Shown here: one piece after another, positions 1-15,000 of the stretch
Layout: every line of letters starts with the position of its first letter
How positions within the stretch are numbered: the stretch's first letter is position 1
Source: Luscinia megarhynchos
Taxonomy: Eukaryota; Chordata; Aves; Passeriformes; Turdidae
Assembly (NCBI GenBank): GCA_034336665.1
Contig: CM067566.1
Span: 29,356,330 to 29,420,329 of the forward strand
Direction of reading: 5' to 3'
DNA: 64,000 nucleotides
Translations under genes and position numbers: made by a program
The notes under the pieces: generated by a model
The model's input: only the letters and a program-made list of their open reading frames with translations
Database searches by the model: none
Told to the model about the DNA's origin: nothing

Positions 1-3000
1 CAGTGGGAGAACAAGCGATGGATAGTAGCCAGGTATTTACACAGCCTATAAAGTCTACAAAACATTGACTCTTAATCTTCTATGCTGCTTTCTAAATTTC
101 TTCACAGTATAAATCTTTGTAGGAAATATTTTACTTCTTACTCTTCTGAAACTTGAAGAAAATGTGAAACTAAACTTCAATCACTGTTCTTTAGAAATCT
201 GCTTGTTGGTAACAGAAGTAATAATAATTTTCATTTTAGAGGTTGGTTCCCTTTTATATGGTTGCAGAAAGTGCTCTCACAGTTGATTTTTTTTTTTCCT
301 ATGTTGATGAGCTCCATTGTGTTTTAACCTGTGTTGACCAGAAACCCTGTGCTTCAGCCTTGCAACTGCCTGCATGCATAAATCTATCCTTACGAAGGCT
401 GTTGACTTTTAGCCACTTGTGGAAGAGTGCTCATAGGAGTGAAAGTACTAACATGCCCCCGTTCATTACTCCTTTGCTGTTGCTATCACTGTATCTTGTG
501 CATTGAATACATTGCAGTTGTAGCTGAATGCATTCAGTAACTTCAGTGTCTTTGCAGATTGTGAGCAGACTAGTTCAGATTCGCGACTATATTGCTAAGG
601 CCAGCTCCATGCGGGATGATCTTGTAGAGAAAAATGAAAGATCGGCCAATGTTGAGCGTTTATCACACCTTATAGATGACCTTAAAGAGCAGGAGAAATC
701 CTATCTGAAATTTTTGCAAAAGATGCTTGTAAGTTTGAGAACATGATATGTTTGTTTCTGCACTGTAAGTTTTTTTTTAGGAGTTGGCGGTTTATGTTTT
801 GATGGTGCTACTGAGGGTGTTGATTTTGATATGTAGTACCTTCCATAATTCATTTTTTACTGCCCCCTTATATAGCTTTTGATTTGTGCCAATGAAATAT
901 TTCAGGCTAGAGAAAATGAGGAGGATGATGTTCGGACTATAGATTCAGCTGTGGGATCTGGTTCTGTAGGTGAGAGCACATCGCTAAACATTGATGTGCA
1001 GTCTGAGGCTTCAGATACCACGGTAAGCTGCCTTCTAGTAATTAAGGTAGAAGTTAGGGCTTTATTTTGTTTTTTTCATGGGTCTTATTAGTGTCATAAT
1101 CTGCATTTCAGTTAAAAAATACTAAATCCCCAAGCACTCCATTCAGCAGGTGTCCATGCGTGTGTGGATTTATTTTTTTAATATGAGGAAAAAGTAATGA
1201 TTCCGTCACAAGAATCTGAAGAATCTTTTAAATCTTTATTCAGATACAATAAAGAATTAAATGTATACTTTGGTAGAGAATTCACTGACTTGATTAGGAA
1301 GAAATACCTTTCTATACAGTTTTTCATCTCTGTTTGTTTCTGTTAGTGGGGAAAACTTGGGTGTTGGGTGACGGGAGGGTTAGAAATGGGTCATTAGTGG
1401 GCTGTTGTCCAAGCATATTTCTAGTGATACAATAGAAGTGTTGACCTAACACAGAAGTTTCTCTCACTTCTTGAAAGATGGACTTCTCTTTAGAAAATAT
1501 ATTCTGAATTTTGTGCCGAGACAAACAATCCAATCTTCCTTTCTGTTTATAAAAACTTTTTTTTAGCGTGGTAAACATATCTTGTAGTAGATACAAAAGC
1601 ATTTTCATAACTTAAGTTTAGTGTCTTCCATTCTATTACACTGAGGTAAAGTACCAGAGAGGAAGTACTCTTTCTGGCCAATTAGCACACTGAACGTCCT
1701 GTGGATAAAGAGAATTTACCTGCTTGGAAAATAAGAGTTAAAACATTAAGAAGCTTTTGTAATTATTTTTAGATTTATAAGAACTCTTTCTATCTCTGTA
1801 AAGAAATAAATTTATAGACATGGAAGATGCCCTTTTAACTTAAAAGAAATTAAATTTGAAAAAGTCAGAAAAAGACAGGTATGTTTTTAAAGAAGTATCC
1901 ACGTGAACTTGCATTTGTCTTAATATTTGCAAAATTTGCAGTTCAGTTTTTTGTTTGGTTCTTAATTTTGCATCCAAGCTGCTCTTTACATGCAGCTTGA
2001 ATATTTTACATGCAGAGTGCATACTTCTGGTTGTATAATGTTGATTGCTATATGGAGCTTTATTGTTATGCAAATTCTAAGAATTACTAAAAATGTCTTA
2101 ACTCTTTAGTAGATGTTATTAGATATTTTTCATTATATGACAAGATAAAGTGGATAGCTTTGTAACTTAAAAATGCATGCTAAGTTGGAGCACATTTTCA
2201 AAATCTAACATACTAAACTATTCAATATAGGAGATATCTTTTAGTTTGAGTGGTCGGCCCCGCATTGAGGACAAACTAGGGAATTCAGCTTCACGAGAAC
2301 AGGTTACAGACTTTGATGTTACACCAAGCTCTAAAGGGAAAAGTGAGAGAGCTGCTCTGAATGACAGGGAAATCTGGCATTGTCTGATTAATAGCCAGGA
2401 TCGTGGATTGCTTCCAAAGGTACACTTCAAAAGTTACTTTAGCCTCAAGTAGGGTTTATACAGGCTAGTCTTCCCCCTCGCCCCATTTCCCTTGTTAATT
2501 GCTTCAAATGTACTTGTTACTTGCAGGGAATGTTTCCACTGGATTGCTCGTCTGTATCCAGCTGTCTTTTCATTAATTAATCTTCTTTGCCTGGAATATT
2601 TTTTCGTTGAGTAGAAATGTTTCACAACTTTTTCTTCTGAATTGTTAGCATTGAGTTAGCATTGATGTAACTCTGTACAGCAGGTGTTTTATGTAGATCG
2701 TCCTTCTAAGTTTTGTTGTTGACTTCTTGGGAAAACATATTATAAATGTGACTTTCAGACACTTGTCATGGTTACACTAATATGCCAATGCATATTTAAA
2801 CTAATACCAAATACCAAAATGAATTAGAATTTAGTAGCCTTAACTTGTTCCACAAATGGTTTTGTTTTGCTGTTGATGTAAATATTTGGTTGGAAGGGGG
2901 AAGACTTTTAAGAGGTGCAGTATATAAAACATCTATTTTTACCCATTGTGAGCTTTTATATATCATTGTTCTTCCTGTGATTTAAGTTTTTTTTAAAGTC

Positions 3001-6000
3001 TTAAATTAAATAATTTTTTCCCTAAAATAAAACACTGAAATGTTTTGTCAAGCTTACTAGTATAAATGTAGAACTAAGCCTGAAAAATTTGTTAACGCAA
3101 TTTTCATGAACTCAAGCAAATCTGGTACTTTAGATAAAGCCTGGATTATTTAATGGGTGAGTGAGACAGAAACACATACCCATGTTCCCTTTCTTCCAGT
3201 TGTTTGTTCTTGTGCTAATTTCAGTGTGTGATCTATTTTGACTCTACTTTCCTGTTTATATGAAAGGTGCGAGTTTAAGGGCAATCATCAGTGTGAGTTG
3301 CAGTGCAACTTCTAGTGACACTTCAAAGAGTTTAGAATTCTGGATGTTTCCAGCTTTCACTGCTGTAAAGTTGAGCATTCCTTAGTAGTACCTAGAGCGA
3401 GTTAATAAGATACCTGCTTCTATTTGACATTTGATGCAGAGTATTCGTGCTGAATTTTCTACTTCAGAAATTTAATACTATGTGGATAGAAGATTATGCT
3501 TTCAAGTTAGTAGTGTTCTTTGTAAATGTTTGGTATGTTCCATGATTTCACCTACAATGTGCAATAATGCAACTTCAGATATGATCAGGATCTTAACTGT
3601 GGACGTGTCATTAAAATACTTGAGTAAAAGTGTTGATGCAAATCTCCAGCTCATAATTAGCATAGGATGAGGAAAATAACTGAGTTTTAATATATTTTAA
3701 CTGCTTCCATTTTGCTGAAAATTTTAGAGAGTTTAGGCCAGTAAATCAGTTGAGATCTTGTATGATATAATGCCTTATCTTGCTTACCTTTAGCAGTCTT
3801 GAAGGTTAATACCCTCTGTTATGATTTAAAAGACATAGGAAGGCTTGGGTTAGTCTTTGGGTCATATTAGGGCAGCTGACTGGCTTTGTAAGGAAAACTT
3901 AAGCCCTTAGGAGCTATGAACACGTCTTGGTGGTACAGGCTTCATCCTGTTGCATATATGAAGTTTTTAAATAAAGGACTATCAGAAAGGTGAAGCTGTT
4001 TCAATTTTACTTTTTTCCATTAATGAAGCTGTTCATTTATATACAAGTTGTGCTTGCTTTGACCCTTCTTTTACTAGTTCTTAACTGATAAATGGTTGTA
4101 GTTACGGAGATGTTGCTCCATCTGTTGCAGGCCAGAGATCCTCAGCATGAAGCTAAAGAGGAGTTGGAGAACTTGAAGAAACAGCATGATTTATTGAAAA
4201 GGATGCTGCAACAGCAGGAGCAATTAAAAGCTCTTCAAGGAAGACAGGCAGCTCTTCTTGCTTTGCAGCATAAGGCAGAGCAAGCCATTGCTGTCCTGGA
4301 TGATTCTGGTATGTGGAATGATGGTGTCTCAGCTTATATCGTGTTAGCATGCTGACTGATTAAAGCTGGAATTGTGAAGTATACATTAAAAGGACTTTTT
4401 TTTTACTGCAAAGCTTCTCTTTCTGAAGAGTTGACAACGTAACATTACAAAATGTGTAATTTGAAAGCCCAGAGCTGATTACTGCAGTTTACCTGTAAGA
4501 ATCCTAAAAGCGTGGGTTTTTCTCATAAAAATTGGTCTACGCAATGTTAAGATTCAGATTCAACTTAGGGCAAGATGAATGTTTTCAAAATTTGAAAACA
4601 GTGAAACTTTACTATGTGTGTAATGAACTCATGATCTCTGGGGAAAATAAAGAATATTTGTGCTTGATTTTTCTTGTGAACTGTTGGTTTGTATTTGGAG
4701 GGAAATAGGAAGAATTATTTGGGTATTTCAACTGCCATTTGCATATTTAGTACTATTTGAATATGATCTTTGAGGCAGGGGAAAAAAGCTTCCTTTTAAA
4801 TTTATTTCTATCATAAAGCTTTTTGAAGAGCAAACCTCCAAGACTCCATTTGCAGATGTAAATGTTGCAACTTATACCAATATGAAAGCTTGGTGTCATG
4901 TTAATTTATTATTTTGAGAAAGTGAAATTACTTGCACTGTTGTTAGTTTAGCTATATTAAATAAACGCAGTTTTATTTCTAACAATTTTCTGTCAGCCTT
5001 AGACAAATGAGTTGCTTTCATTTTGCTCTGACCTTTTTAGCAAACCACAGAACAAATCTAAAGTCCTTTTGTCTTTGGTCCTTTACAAAGCAGCTCTGAG
5101 TTGTCTTGTTAAGTTGCAAAAGTCAGCTTTCAAGAGTAAAGCTGAGGGAAAGGACACAAAATTAGAAATATGTTCTGTTTTTAGAGGGTCAGTATATTGA
5201 TGCTGTTGTTAAACCACGCATTTTTATTTAAATAGTCTTTATTTCATCGCTGTGGAAAAATGCTTATATTTTCCCCTTTTTCCATATGCCCAGTTGTTAC
5301 AGAAACTACAGGTAGTGTTTCGGGAGTAAGTCTTACATCAGAACTGAATGAAGAATTGAATGACTTAATTCAACGCTTTCACAACCAACTTCATGATTCT
5401 CAGGTCAGTCCTGAGATTGTACTGTATAGATTTTGCCATTATCAGTTTTTATTCTATCTAACAAGACAGTTCAATGTTTGTCTTGCTCATCTGTGTGTAC
5501 CTGCTAGTGAAGTTATCAGAGTACCCCCAAAACTGAAAACTCTGCAAACTTGAAAATTCTTAAGGGTTATTAGCTGATGGATCTATGCTTTGAGTCTCAT
5601 GGGTTACCATGGAAGTCTAGAGAAGTAGTTTCTTTATTGCAGTATAATTATTAACTCAGTATAAAATTGGGATGTCATTAAAGTGTTTTCAGTATATTTC
5701 CTTTTATAATATTCTTTGATTTGGTGTTGATACTGGTGTTCTGTATAGAAGGCCCATAAGAAAGCTTTTTGTTTCTTACAGTTTATTTACCTTTTTTTGT
5801 AGTACTTTGATTAAAATGGAATTATTCTTTTTAAACACAGTCTGTGCCCGACAACAGAAGGCAAGCAGAAAGCCTTTCACTTACCAGAGAGATTTCACAA
5901 AGCAGAAACTCTTCAATGTCTGAACACCAGTCAGATGAGAAGGCACAGCTTTTTAACAAGATGCGAATATTGCAGGGTAAAAAGCAAAAAATGGACAAAC

Positions 6001-6051
6001 TACTAGGAGAGCTTCATACACTTCGTGACCAGCATCTAAATAACTCTTCTT
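1..6051 (+). CDS. PCM1: PCM1 exon block 1: N-terminal coiled-coil region
   Basis: Six segments: 1-32 (its acceptor lies outside the window), 558-728, 906-1022, 4131-4308, 5294-5403 and 5841-6051. The segment at 558 begins IVSRLVQIRDY and is heptad-rich. The one at 4131 encodes a strong coiled coil (EELENLKKQHDLLKRMLQQQ) and a run of Gln, Ala and Leu. The one at 5294 holds SELNEELNDLIQRFHNQL. The one at 5841 ends in a basic helix KKQKMDKLLGELHTLRDQHL. Exon phases run 0-0, 0-0, 0-1, 1-0, 0-1. The 3.1-kb intron 1023-4130 contains the extra open exon listed separately. This part corresponds to the PCM1 region used for self-association and satellite assembly; that role is family knowledge, not visible here. 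Confidence 0.95.
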
Positions 6052-9000
6052 GTAAGTCAGTATAGGCAGAATTGTCTTTTTGTCATGAATACAATGTTTT
6101 AAATGTGTAAGTTTGTAACATTGTCTTTTTGATTGCAATTGGTCAGTGAAATGCTGGTGATAAAAGCTGTGCTGAGGCAATATTAATGTAAAATACTATT
6201 AATGCTGTAGAAGTTGCTATCTTAAGAACTCATTAAGAGTAATGATGAGTGTCTGTTAGCACTTTGGTTTATAACATTGAAGTTGACTAATGGGAGGATG
6301 TGGTGGGTTTTTTCTTCAAGGCTTGTCTGTGACACATCTGGCTTGTGGAAAAAAGTGCCATATGAACTTGAGCTTTTTGTGTTTTTATCACAGTACATCT
6401 GCATTTGTGTACTTGGCACTTCCATGTGTTAGTAGCTTTATGGCAATGTAGCTTTGCTCCCTCTCTGTCAAATGGCTTTCAGGTGCACTTGTGGCAGGGA
6501 CTTCAATCACAGGCCATACTAGAAGGGCCTTACCTGTCTAACTGGACTAGAAATTTGGCCTTTTATTTTAATGGCTTTGTGCTCTCCTTATTGATGCAGA
6601 CCCATCCACTTGCTGCTCTTGCTCTCTGTTTCTGGCAGTGCATTCGTACTGGTGAAGTTTGTCCTGTAGCTGGAAATTTCTGAGGAGTGATCACTGCGTA
6701 TTCTAGTTAGCATTGAGAAATGAGGCCTTGAAGCATGCACTTGGAGAAGGACATGCTGATTTCATAGTTACGTTACTATACCCCAGTTTTTCTGCATGTA
6801 TTTAATGCATATAATATCAGTATGTTTGGATATGATTTCACATAGCTGGAAGAAGCAAACATACAGTTTGTTTTACAGCTAATAGACAAAAGGGCTTAGC
6901 AGAGGTGAAAAATTTGCTAGGTATTTCTTTTAATCAAAATTCTAAAATGTTAAATTTTTATTAAAAAGCAGTGCAGCCTTAAGTAAACCCTTAAAAAAAA
7001 CTCCATGGGCAGATTCACAGCATGAGAGCCCCTACTACTGGCATTTGATAAAGCTAAAAGGGAATAATAGAAGTCTTGTTCGCAAAAGCTACCTTATTAC
7101 TCCTTCCCTATTGTCATTGCATGTAACAAAACATAAGAAAAATGTTTTTGTTTTGCTAAGGAAAGAGGTTATTAACTGCAGTTTTGTCTGTTGTTAATAT
7201 TTTCTGTTTTATTTTAATATAATTCAGTTTAGCTGATTCCTTATCACTAATTATTCACCTAAGCTGTATTTCTTTTCTGTAGTTTTTCCTGCTTCAGGTT
7301 CTCCTCAAAGGAGTGTTGATCAAAGAAGTACAACTTCAGCTGCTTCTGGTCCTGTAGGCATAGTAACTGTTGTCAACGGTGAATCAAATAGTCTGGCATC
7401 TGCCCCCTATCCTCCTGATTCCCTGGTTTCTCAAAATGAGAGTGAAGAGGATGAGAATCTAAATCCAACAGAAAAACTTCAGTAAAAGTTCTTTAATTTT
7501 TTTTCCACCATTTGTTTTAGTAATTTTGAGTATTACTTCTTTAATAAGTTTTGTGTTAAGTAACTATTGCCATTTTTTGATCTACCTAATTTAGTATTAC
7601 CGACTACTTAGTAACCAGTCTAATGCAGTTAACTGAATTCAGAGATTAAAGTGGAAAGTTCTTATAGCTTGGAAACTGGCAGTAAACTCTAAGAACTTTA
7701 AAGTATATATTGTCTTTTTAAGTCTACATAGATTGGCTTAATACGGCAAAATAGATTATATACTCTTGTTTTCCTTCTCAGGAAGCTAAATGAGGTTCGT
7801 AAGAGGCTGAATGAGTTACGTGAGTTAGTTCACTACTATGAGCAGACATCTGATATGATGACAGATGCTGTGAATGAAAACACCAAGGAGGAGGAAGAAA
7901 CAGAAGAATCAGAAAGTGATTCTGAACATGAGGATCCACAGCCTGCTACAAATATTAGGTTGTTGTATTTTTTGTTATCCAAAGTCTTTGTAGATGAGTT
8001 GTTGCTTCAAGAAACCTGCAATACATTATTTGAGTCAACCAGAAGTAACTTAAATCTATACTTATTACATTAACAAAATTAATTTTTTTTTAATTTGAGG
8101 GAACTATTGCACAGATGTTTAATAATTATCTAATCCTTGGTGTCTTATTTATTTAGATTAGCATAAACATTTAGAAAATCGCTATAAGATTTCAAAAATC
8201 TGTAATTCCTTTGGGTTTAAATACTGAATTCTGTGTATGGAATTTCACTAGATTACACTCTTAGACTAGAGAATTGGAGTAAAAAATCTCTTTGGTTTAC
8301 AGAGGCATTTACAGCTGTAGTCTGGCACCTCTGTCCTTTGAGGATCTTCACTCGGTAAAAATGAGCAGTCACTTAGCTGTGAATCATATATAGCTTTTTT
8401 AATGTAGACATATACCTGCAAGACCTAATATATTATTGCAGATCTAGCAGGGGATAATTTAAAGCTGCTTCAATTGTTTTTGTTTTGCCTTTTTTTAAAG
8501 TATTCTGTTGGAGAGGTGAATATGGAAAAACTCTCAATGTCTGGACTGATTTTATATGGGGTTGGAATTTGTTTGTTTGTGGTTTTGTTGGTTTTTTTAA
8601 GGGGAAAGTCAGAGCACCCATTCCTAAAAAAGCTAGGTAGAAAAAGTCTAAAGTAAAATCCATACCAGTTTTAAAAAGTTACCGTGAGTAATTTATTTTA
8701 CCCTAGGAACCCTCAAGGAATGAGTGGTTGGAGTGAAATAAATAGCAACTCAAATGTACAGTGTGGAACTAATAATAGAGATGGAAGACATCTTAATACA
8801 GACTGTGAAATTAACAACCGATCTGCTGCTAATATAAGGACTCTAAAAATGTCTTCTGCTTTAGGTATGTTCTAAAATCTTCCAATAATTTTACTTCTTA
8901 GTGCAAATAACTCTGATAGCTGCACAGACTTTGGGAGATCCTTGTTTGATGAGCAGAATGTTTAAGAGCCTGATCATTAAGCTAGTATTTTTCTAATGTC

Positions 9001-12000
9001 CAGTAATTACAGTGGACTTCAGAAGTTCTGTAATGTGTTTTGGGTATTCTTTTGTTTCTCCCTCTCCCTGTTTCCAGACTGTCATAATAGGGAGAATGAC
9101 AAACACCTCGACCTACCCCAAGGTGAAGATGATGAAGTGGAAGAAGATCAAGTGAGTGAAAATTCCATGTCTAGTCACAGAAGCAGCCTGGGTGATGTTG
9201 CTGGAGATGCAGAGTTTGAGCAGAAGATCAATAGGCTTATAGCTGCAAAACAGAAGCTTAGACAGTTACAAAACCTTGCTGCTATGGTGCAGGTATGTTA
9301 AAAACTTATGCACAAAAATCTAGCATTCATTGTTTCATGTAATGTGGAACTTCTGAGATGGAAAACTTTCTTAATGCAACATTTAAAGTGCTTATTTTTA
9401 GGCTAGGGAAAAAGAGATCCTGTTTGATTTTTCTGAATTCAAGGACTACTGCTAACTACTTCTGAAGTTCAGTTCAGGGATTTTCTTGGAGGATGCTAGC
9501 CTAAGAGAACAGAGGTGTTAATATTGAACCTTAGAACTGGATTACAAAATACAAACCAAGAAGAGGATCACATTATTTTAAAAAATATTAAACATTTTTA
9601 AGATTATAGTGAACATTCAACATATTTAGGTTTTTAAACCCTAAGTTTTACGTTATTCGATCAATCAAAATTTTTCATTAAAATCTTTGGATCTTGCAAC
9701 ACTTGACTTGCAGTATTTTGGTTTGGGGGCAGTGGTTTTATTTATTTCAAGAGTTTTGAGGGCCAGTTGTAAGTTCGAAGTGTTTTTCATTTAGAATATC
9801 TCATGCTAATTTAGCAATGTTAGCAGCATAATGTCATGTATAGAATGTCCCTTCAGAATACTCACATTTGAGCACCATCTAATGTAATGTCTGCACACTG
9901 AAGACACATAGGTGTATCAGAAATGAAAAGGCTTTATGTGAGAACTTTAAAATCATGCTTATTTGGAACCCGTGTTTTACAATACCAACCATATAAACAC
10001 AATATTATTATTTCAAGATAATACTCCTATCCAAAATTTCTCAGCATGTAGATCAGTGTTGTTTTTTATGATCACTGTAGAGGTGCTAACTGTGCAGTGA
10101 TATAAATTGGAATTAGAGATGATTTAGCAGCTTCCTTACTAAATAACCTAATTAATTGCATACCTTCCATTATCATATTTCCAAGGCTTGTTATGTATAT
10201 GTATTCAGCAAAGATACAGTAGGTGTGTGAGCTAGTACGTTTGTGTCACCAGTGATCTCTCCTGTTCAGCAAAGTCTTTAGGAAGAATGATCACATTGGA
10301 AAACAAAAGCAGCAGTGGCTGCAGCTTTCATTTTTTTTTTTTCAATTTGAAAAATGAAAATACTGAAATTAAGAAAAAAATAAAAGTAGAATAGAGAACC
10401 TTTAGGACTTTCCCAGGTACTTTGGATTTAGTTTTCAAGAGTAGTTTTGTTATTAATAAGTTGTTAATAATAATATTCAACTTCACTGACTGCAGTAAAT
10501 AAGCAGTCTTGTTCACATCAGTCTCCTGTTCTGCCTCCTGCCCCCCTGTTGTTTCTTCATATACTTGTATGTTTCTGTCTGCTGAATCACAGGCAAGTGG
10601 TTTATGCTTCCAGAATGAGACAAATTATTTGCATTTGTAGTGGAAGTTTTAGTAGTTGAGGTTGAGCTAAATAACTTTAAATTCTCTCATTAACTCAATT
10701 TATCTTAAAGTCATGATGCCATGGTGAGAATAACTTCTCCGTTCTTGAGTTGTACTGAAGATAAAGCTATTCAGGCTGATGAGTTTAGAAAAAATAAAAG
10801 GAGACAAACATGACAAAATTGGTTTGTTACATTTTCTTAATCAACATGAAAATAGTCTAATTGCCTTTCTGACATCCTTTTAGGATGATGATCCAGAACC
10901 TCAAGGAACAATTACAAATGCATCTAATATTGGTGACTTGTTGGGTGGGATGGAAGAGACAAAGCAACAACCAAATAATGTCCGAGCAAGTTCCAACAAG
11001 TTAAAAAAAGATGTGCGACTAAATGAAAAAGCAAGGTGAGCCTTTGTCAGAGGATGGTAGAGCTGTGCTTTAGGCAACTTCTTGCCAAGTAACATGTGGA
11101 TAACTTATTTACACAGAGAGAAGTTCTATGAAGCTAAACTTCAGCAGCAGCAACAGGAGCTTAAGCAGTTACAAGAAGAAAGGAGAAAACTGATTGAAAT
11201 CCAGGAAAAAATTCAAGTGTTACAGAAAGCTTGTCCTGATCTTCAAGTAGGTAGAATGTATTTCTTTGCTGTCTTAAGGTGGTGAACAATGGAGCCTAAA
11301 ATATCCTGCTCACCTTTTTTTTCCTATGAAAATTGGAATAAACTTAAAATCGGTAATACTTGTATACTGTAAGCAGGTGGACTTCCAAACCTAGAGTTCT
11401 GCTTATGTCATTCATTTTTCAATGGTTCTTGTTCAGTGGTTGGTGTATCTTAATTTCACTGTAGTTTGTCTTAAAAAGCCTTGATAGAGTCTGATACAAG
11501 ATACAGATACAGAACCTTCTGTCTTATTTTTAGCCTGAAAATTGTCTGTCCATACTGGTTAGTCACTGCTTCTTTAATTCTTATAGTAGTCATTTGCTGG
11601 TATTTTGGAACACTCCTGTGTCTTGTAAGCATGATCAACACTGTTTCTATAGGGCTTTACTGTTTTTCATGGTCTTTGACGTTTAACTTGTTTCTGTGAA
11701 GTGAGCAGTAAATTATCAACACAGTACATCTAGAACATTATGTAATAATACATAAATTAAGTTTTGTTGATTCCTAGGTAAGCTTTGAAATAAACATTTA
11801 GCCTTGATTCAAAAATCCTTTTCCCAGAATACTGACTTTCTAGCCTCATAAAGCCTTAACTGTGTTGGGTTTAACTGGAGGTAAGTTGTAGACAGGTATT
11901 ACGTTTTATTTTGCCATTTTGCTTTCTCTTTCAGTTGTCAGCTGACCTTGGTAACTGCGCAGCAAATAGACAGACTTCACAAGTAACATCCACTCCAGCC

Positions 12001-15000
12001 ACGAATGAGTGTAACACAGCTGGCAAGCCTTTATTTGAGTGTGGTGAATCTGTACCAGTAGGCAATGAGGTATTTCATACTTGATACACAGTAGCTTAAA
12101 AAGGGTTTGGAAAGGGGAAGTTTCAGGTTGCTTGGACACATTTTAAGTAGCTGGCCTGGTAAGTGGAGTAGTAGCTATTTTAATAAAGTATATATAACTT
12201 TTTTATTTCATGTCTGGAAAGAAGGAAATTCTGACTTGTACTGGCAAGACATTTTCCCCAAATATAGCACTTGTTACTAAATATTAATGTGAAAGTTGAA
12301 TTAATTTTGAATTTTTACCACGAAGATTTGATAATGTATACTGTAGGCAGATCATCCTTGGAGAAAACAATGAAAGTATTTGTTCAAACCTGGTTTATCT
12401 TTGTGTCTTTCTTCACCTTTTCCCCTGAAATTATCTTTATTAATGATCTTGATATTACTTATTCTTTCTTGAAATTATGCTAGCATTATATTCTAATTCT
12501 TCCATTTTACTGCAAGCAGTTATGGTCTGAAATGAGAAGACATGAGATTTTAAGAGAAGAATTGCGACAGAGAAGAAAGCAACTTGAAGCTTTAATGGCT
12601 GAAGATCAGAGAAGGAGAGAGCTTGCAGAAACAATATCTACTGTTGCTGCATCTGTTAGAAGTGAAGGGTCAGAAGCTCGGTGTACTCCACAGCAGAGCA
12701 GGATTGAAAAGTAAGAGCACAAATTATTCTGTATTAAGCAATGGGTGCTTCTGTTGTTCAGTGGGATGTCAGTGTTGGGGGCGGTTTCCTGTGTTCATCT
12801 GAGCACTGAGTGTGATGGTTTAACAGAGCAGGAAATTAACTTCTTGACTTGTAAAGTGACTGTTATTTAGCAGCTTGCCAGTTTTATGAGTTTTCCCAGC
12901 ATATTTAATCTCTCCTGTTCTACCAATGAGGGAATGAATCACCTAAAAGAAGAAAATGCATGGAAAATGCCAAATGATCAGAGTAATTTTTTTTTTCATC
13001 TTTACCCATTTTATAGCATAGCAAAGTAATGCATTTCTTAAAAGCAGGCATTAATTTCATTTATCTGTCCCAGTATTAGAAGCAGAATGCAAGTTTGCAT
13101 TAGTGAGAATCACAGAATCAACTAGGTTGGAAAAGACTCTGAAGATAGATTCCAACCTATGACCTGACACCACTTTGCCAACGAGACCATGGCACTGAGT
13201 GCCGCATCCAGTCTTTTCTTAAATGCCTCCAGGGATGGTGGCTCTACCACCTCCCTGAACAGCCCATTCCAATGCCCAGTCACTCTGTGAAGAACTTCCT
13301 AATGTCCAGCCTGAACCTCCCCTGACTTGGGTTAAGACTGTCCTCATGCCCAATCACCAGTTGCCTAGGGAGACGAGGCTGATGCCCACCTGGCTACAGC
13401 TTCCCTTCAGGCAGTTGTAGAGAGCAGTATGGTCTCCCCTAAAACTCCTCCAGGCTAAACAACCCCAGCTCCCTCAACCACTCCTCATAGGAGTTATGTT
13501 CCAGACCCCTCACCAGCCTTGTTTGCTCTTCTCTGGATATGCTCCAGCATCTCAACATCCTTCCTAAACTGAGGGGCCCAGAAACAGACACAGCACTCAA
13601 GGAGGGCCTCACCTGTGGCAAGTACAGGGGAAGAATCACTTCCCTGGTCTTGCTGGCCACACTGTTCCTGATACAGGCAAGGTCACTATTGGCCTTCTTG
13701 GCCATGTGGGCACACTGCTGGCTCATGTTCAGAGTGGTTTAACTCTTTTTGGTGCAGCTTGATTAATTGCAGATAGACTTGCAATTATCAATAGATTGTT
13801 TTAATAATCCGTCATGAACTTGAAAAAAAGAAAATACTCTTTTTCCAAACACCTCTTTTCTCCCTGACCCTGCAATGTTCACTAGGACAATGGCTACCTG
13901 GGGAGGTTCTACCCAGTGTGTCCTAGAGGAAGAAAATGGAGATGAAAACGGAGATGAAGAAGGTTATCTCTCTGATGGGGTTGGTCAGGCAGAAGAAGAG
14001 GAAGAAGATGCATCAAGTTTGAATGACAGTTTCTCTGTTTATCCCAATAACAACATACCAGAAAATGCCTATTTTGTTAAAGGAAACAAAGATAGGTTAG
14101 TAGCATTATTTGTTGATCTAATGCTTGTCTGGGTGTATTTGGAAGAGGGTGGAAGAAGCATTGCATTAACTACAAGGCATCCTCACAGCAAAAGAAAACT
14201 TCTTTCTGCTTTTTAAGGAGCTGTGTGTAGTGACAGTCTCTTGTTCTGAGTCTTTGTAGCTGCAATGCATATAACTGATTTGGTGATTTCTTTTGTTTTC
14301 AGTCTTACTAAAAGTCTGCCATTCACCTTTCCAGTTGTGTGGCAGTGGTTCCTGGTGTTCTCATTTATTTTTAATCAGCTTAAAAGATAACCAATCTGTA
14401 TGAAATTTTTGCTGTAATATAAATCAGTCTCTTAAAAAATAGTAGTTCAGAGAATTAAACTAACTCTGATATTTTTCCTTCTAAATTACTGGCTTCTGTC
14501 ATTGTGGAAACTATTTCTTAATTATTGTGAATAATTTTAACTCTTGTTTACCTGATTGACTTCCTTCATAACTTTTGTGAGATTAAATGAAAATGCCATG
14601 TTAAATATAATATATATATATATGCAGTTATTTCTTCTCATTTGGATACCAAAATAAGTTTAGTAGACAGTGGGCTAATCAGCAGCTAGACCTGTCAGTG
14701 TATTATGTTGGTGGCTTCTATTTTCATCAAGTACATCTTATAGAGCAGTAATGGAAAATACTAGAAACAAGACCTAGGTATATCCTTAGCCCTTCTTTTT
14801 TGACAGTCATAGTCAGGTGGGAGGCTCCTATTTTCCCTTTGTTTAGGATAATGTTGAATTGACAAAATGGCATGTGTGATTAGTTGGCCTGTGCCATGTG
14901 AGATTTTGATTTACAACTTACAGAATTTGAATAATGGAAGTATCGTTAGATGTTTAAAATTGTCTGATTTTGTCCTCATTCTTCACATTTTCCCAACCCA

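Noticed and set aside
2245..2419. Use of the AG at 2243-2244 as acceptor of the candidate PCM1 exon
   Set aside because: It would put the exon in a frame that meets a stop after a few codons; only the AG at 2229-2230 keeps the frame open.
8474..8656. Hydrophobic 60-codon ORF resembling a membrane protein
   Set aside because: It lies within a PCM1 intron, in T-rich sequence that yields hydrophobic codons by composition, with no splice or family support.
13439..13742. ORFs on both strands in a PCM1 intron
   Set aside because: They lie within the CR1 fragment.
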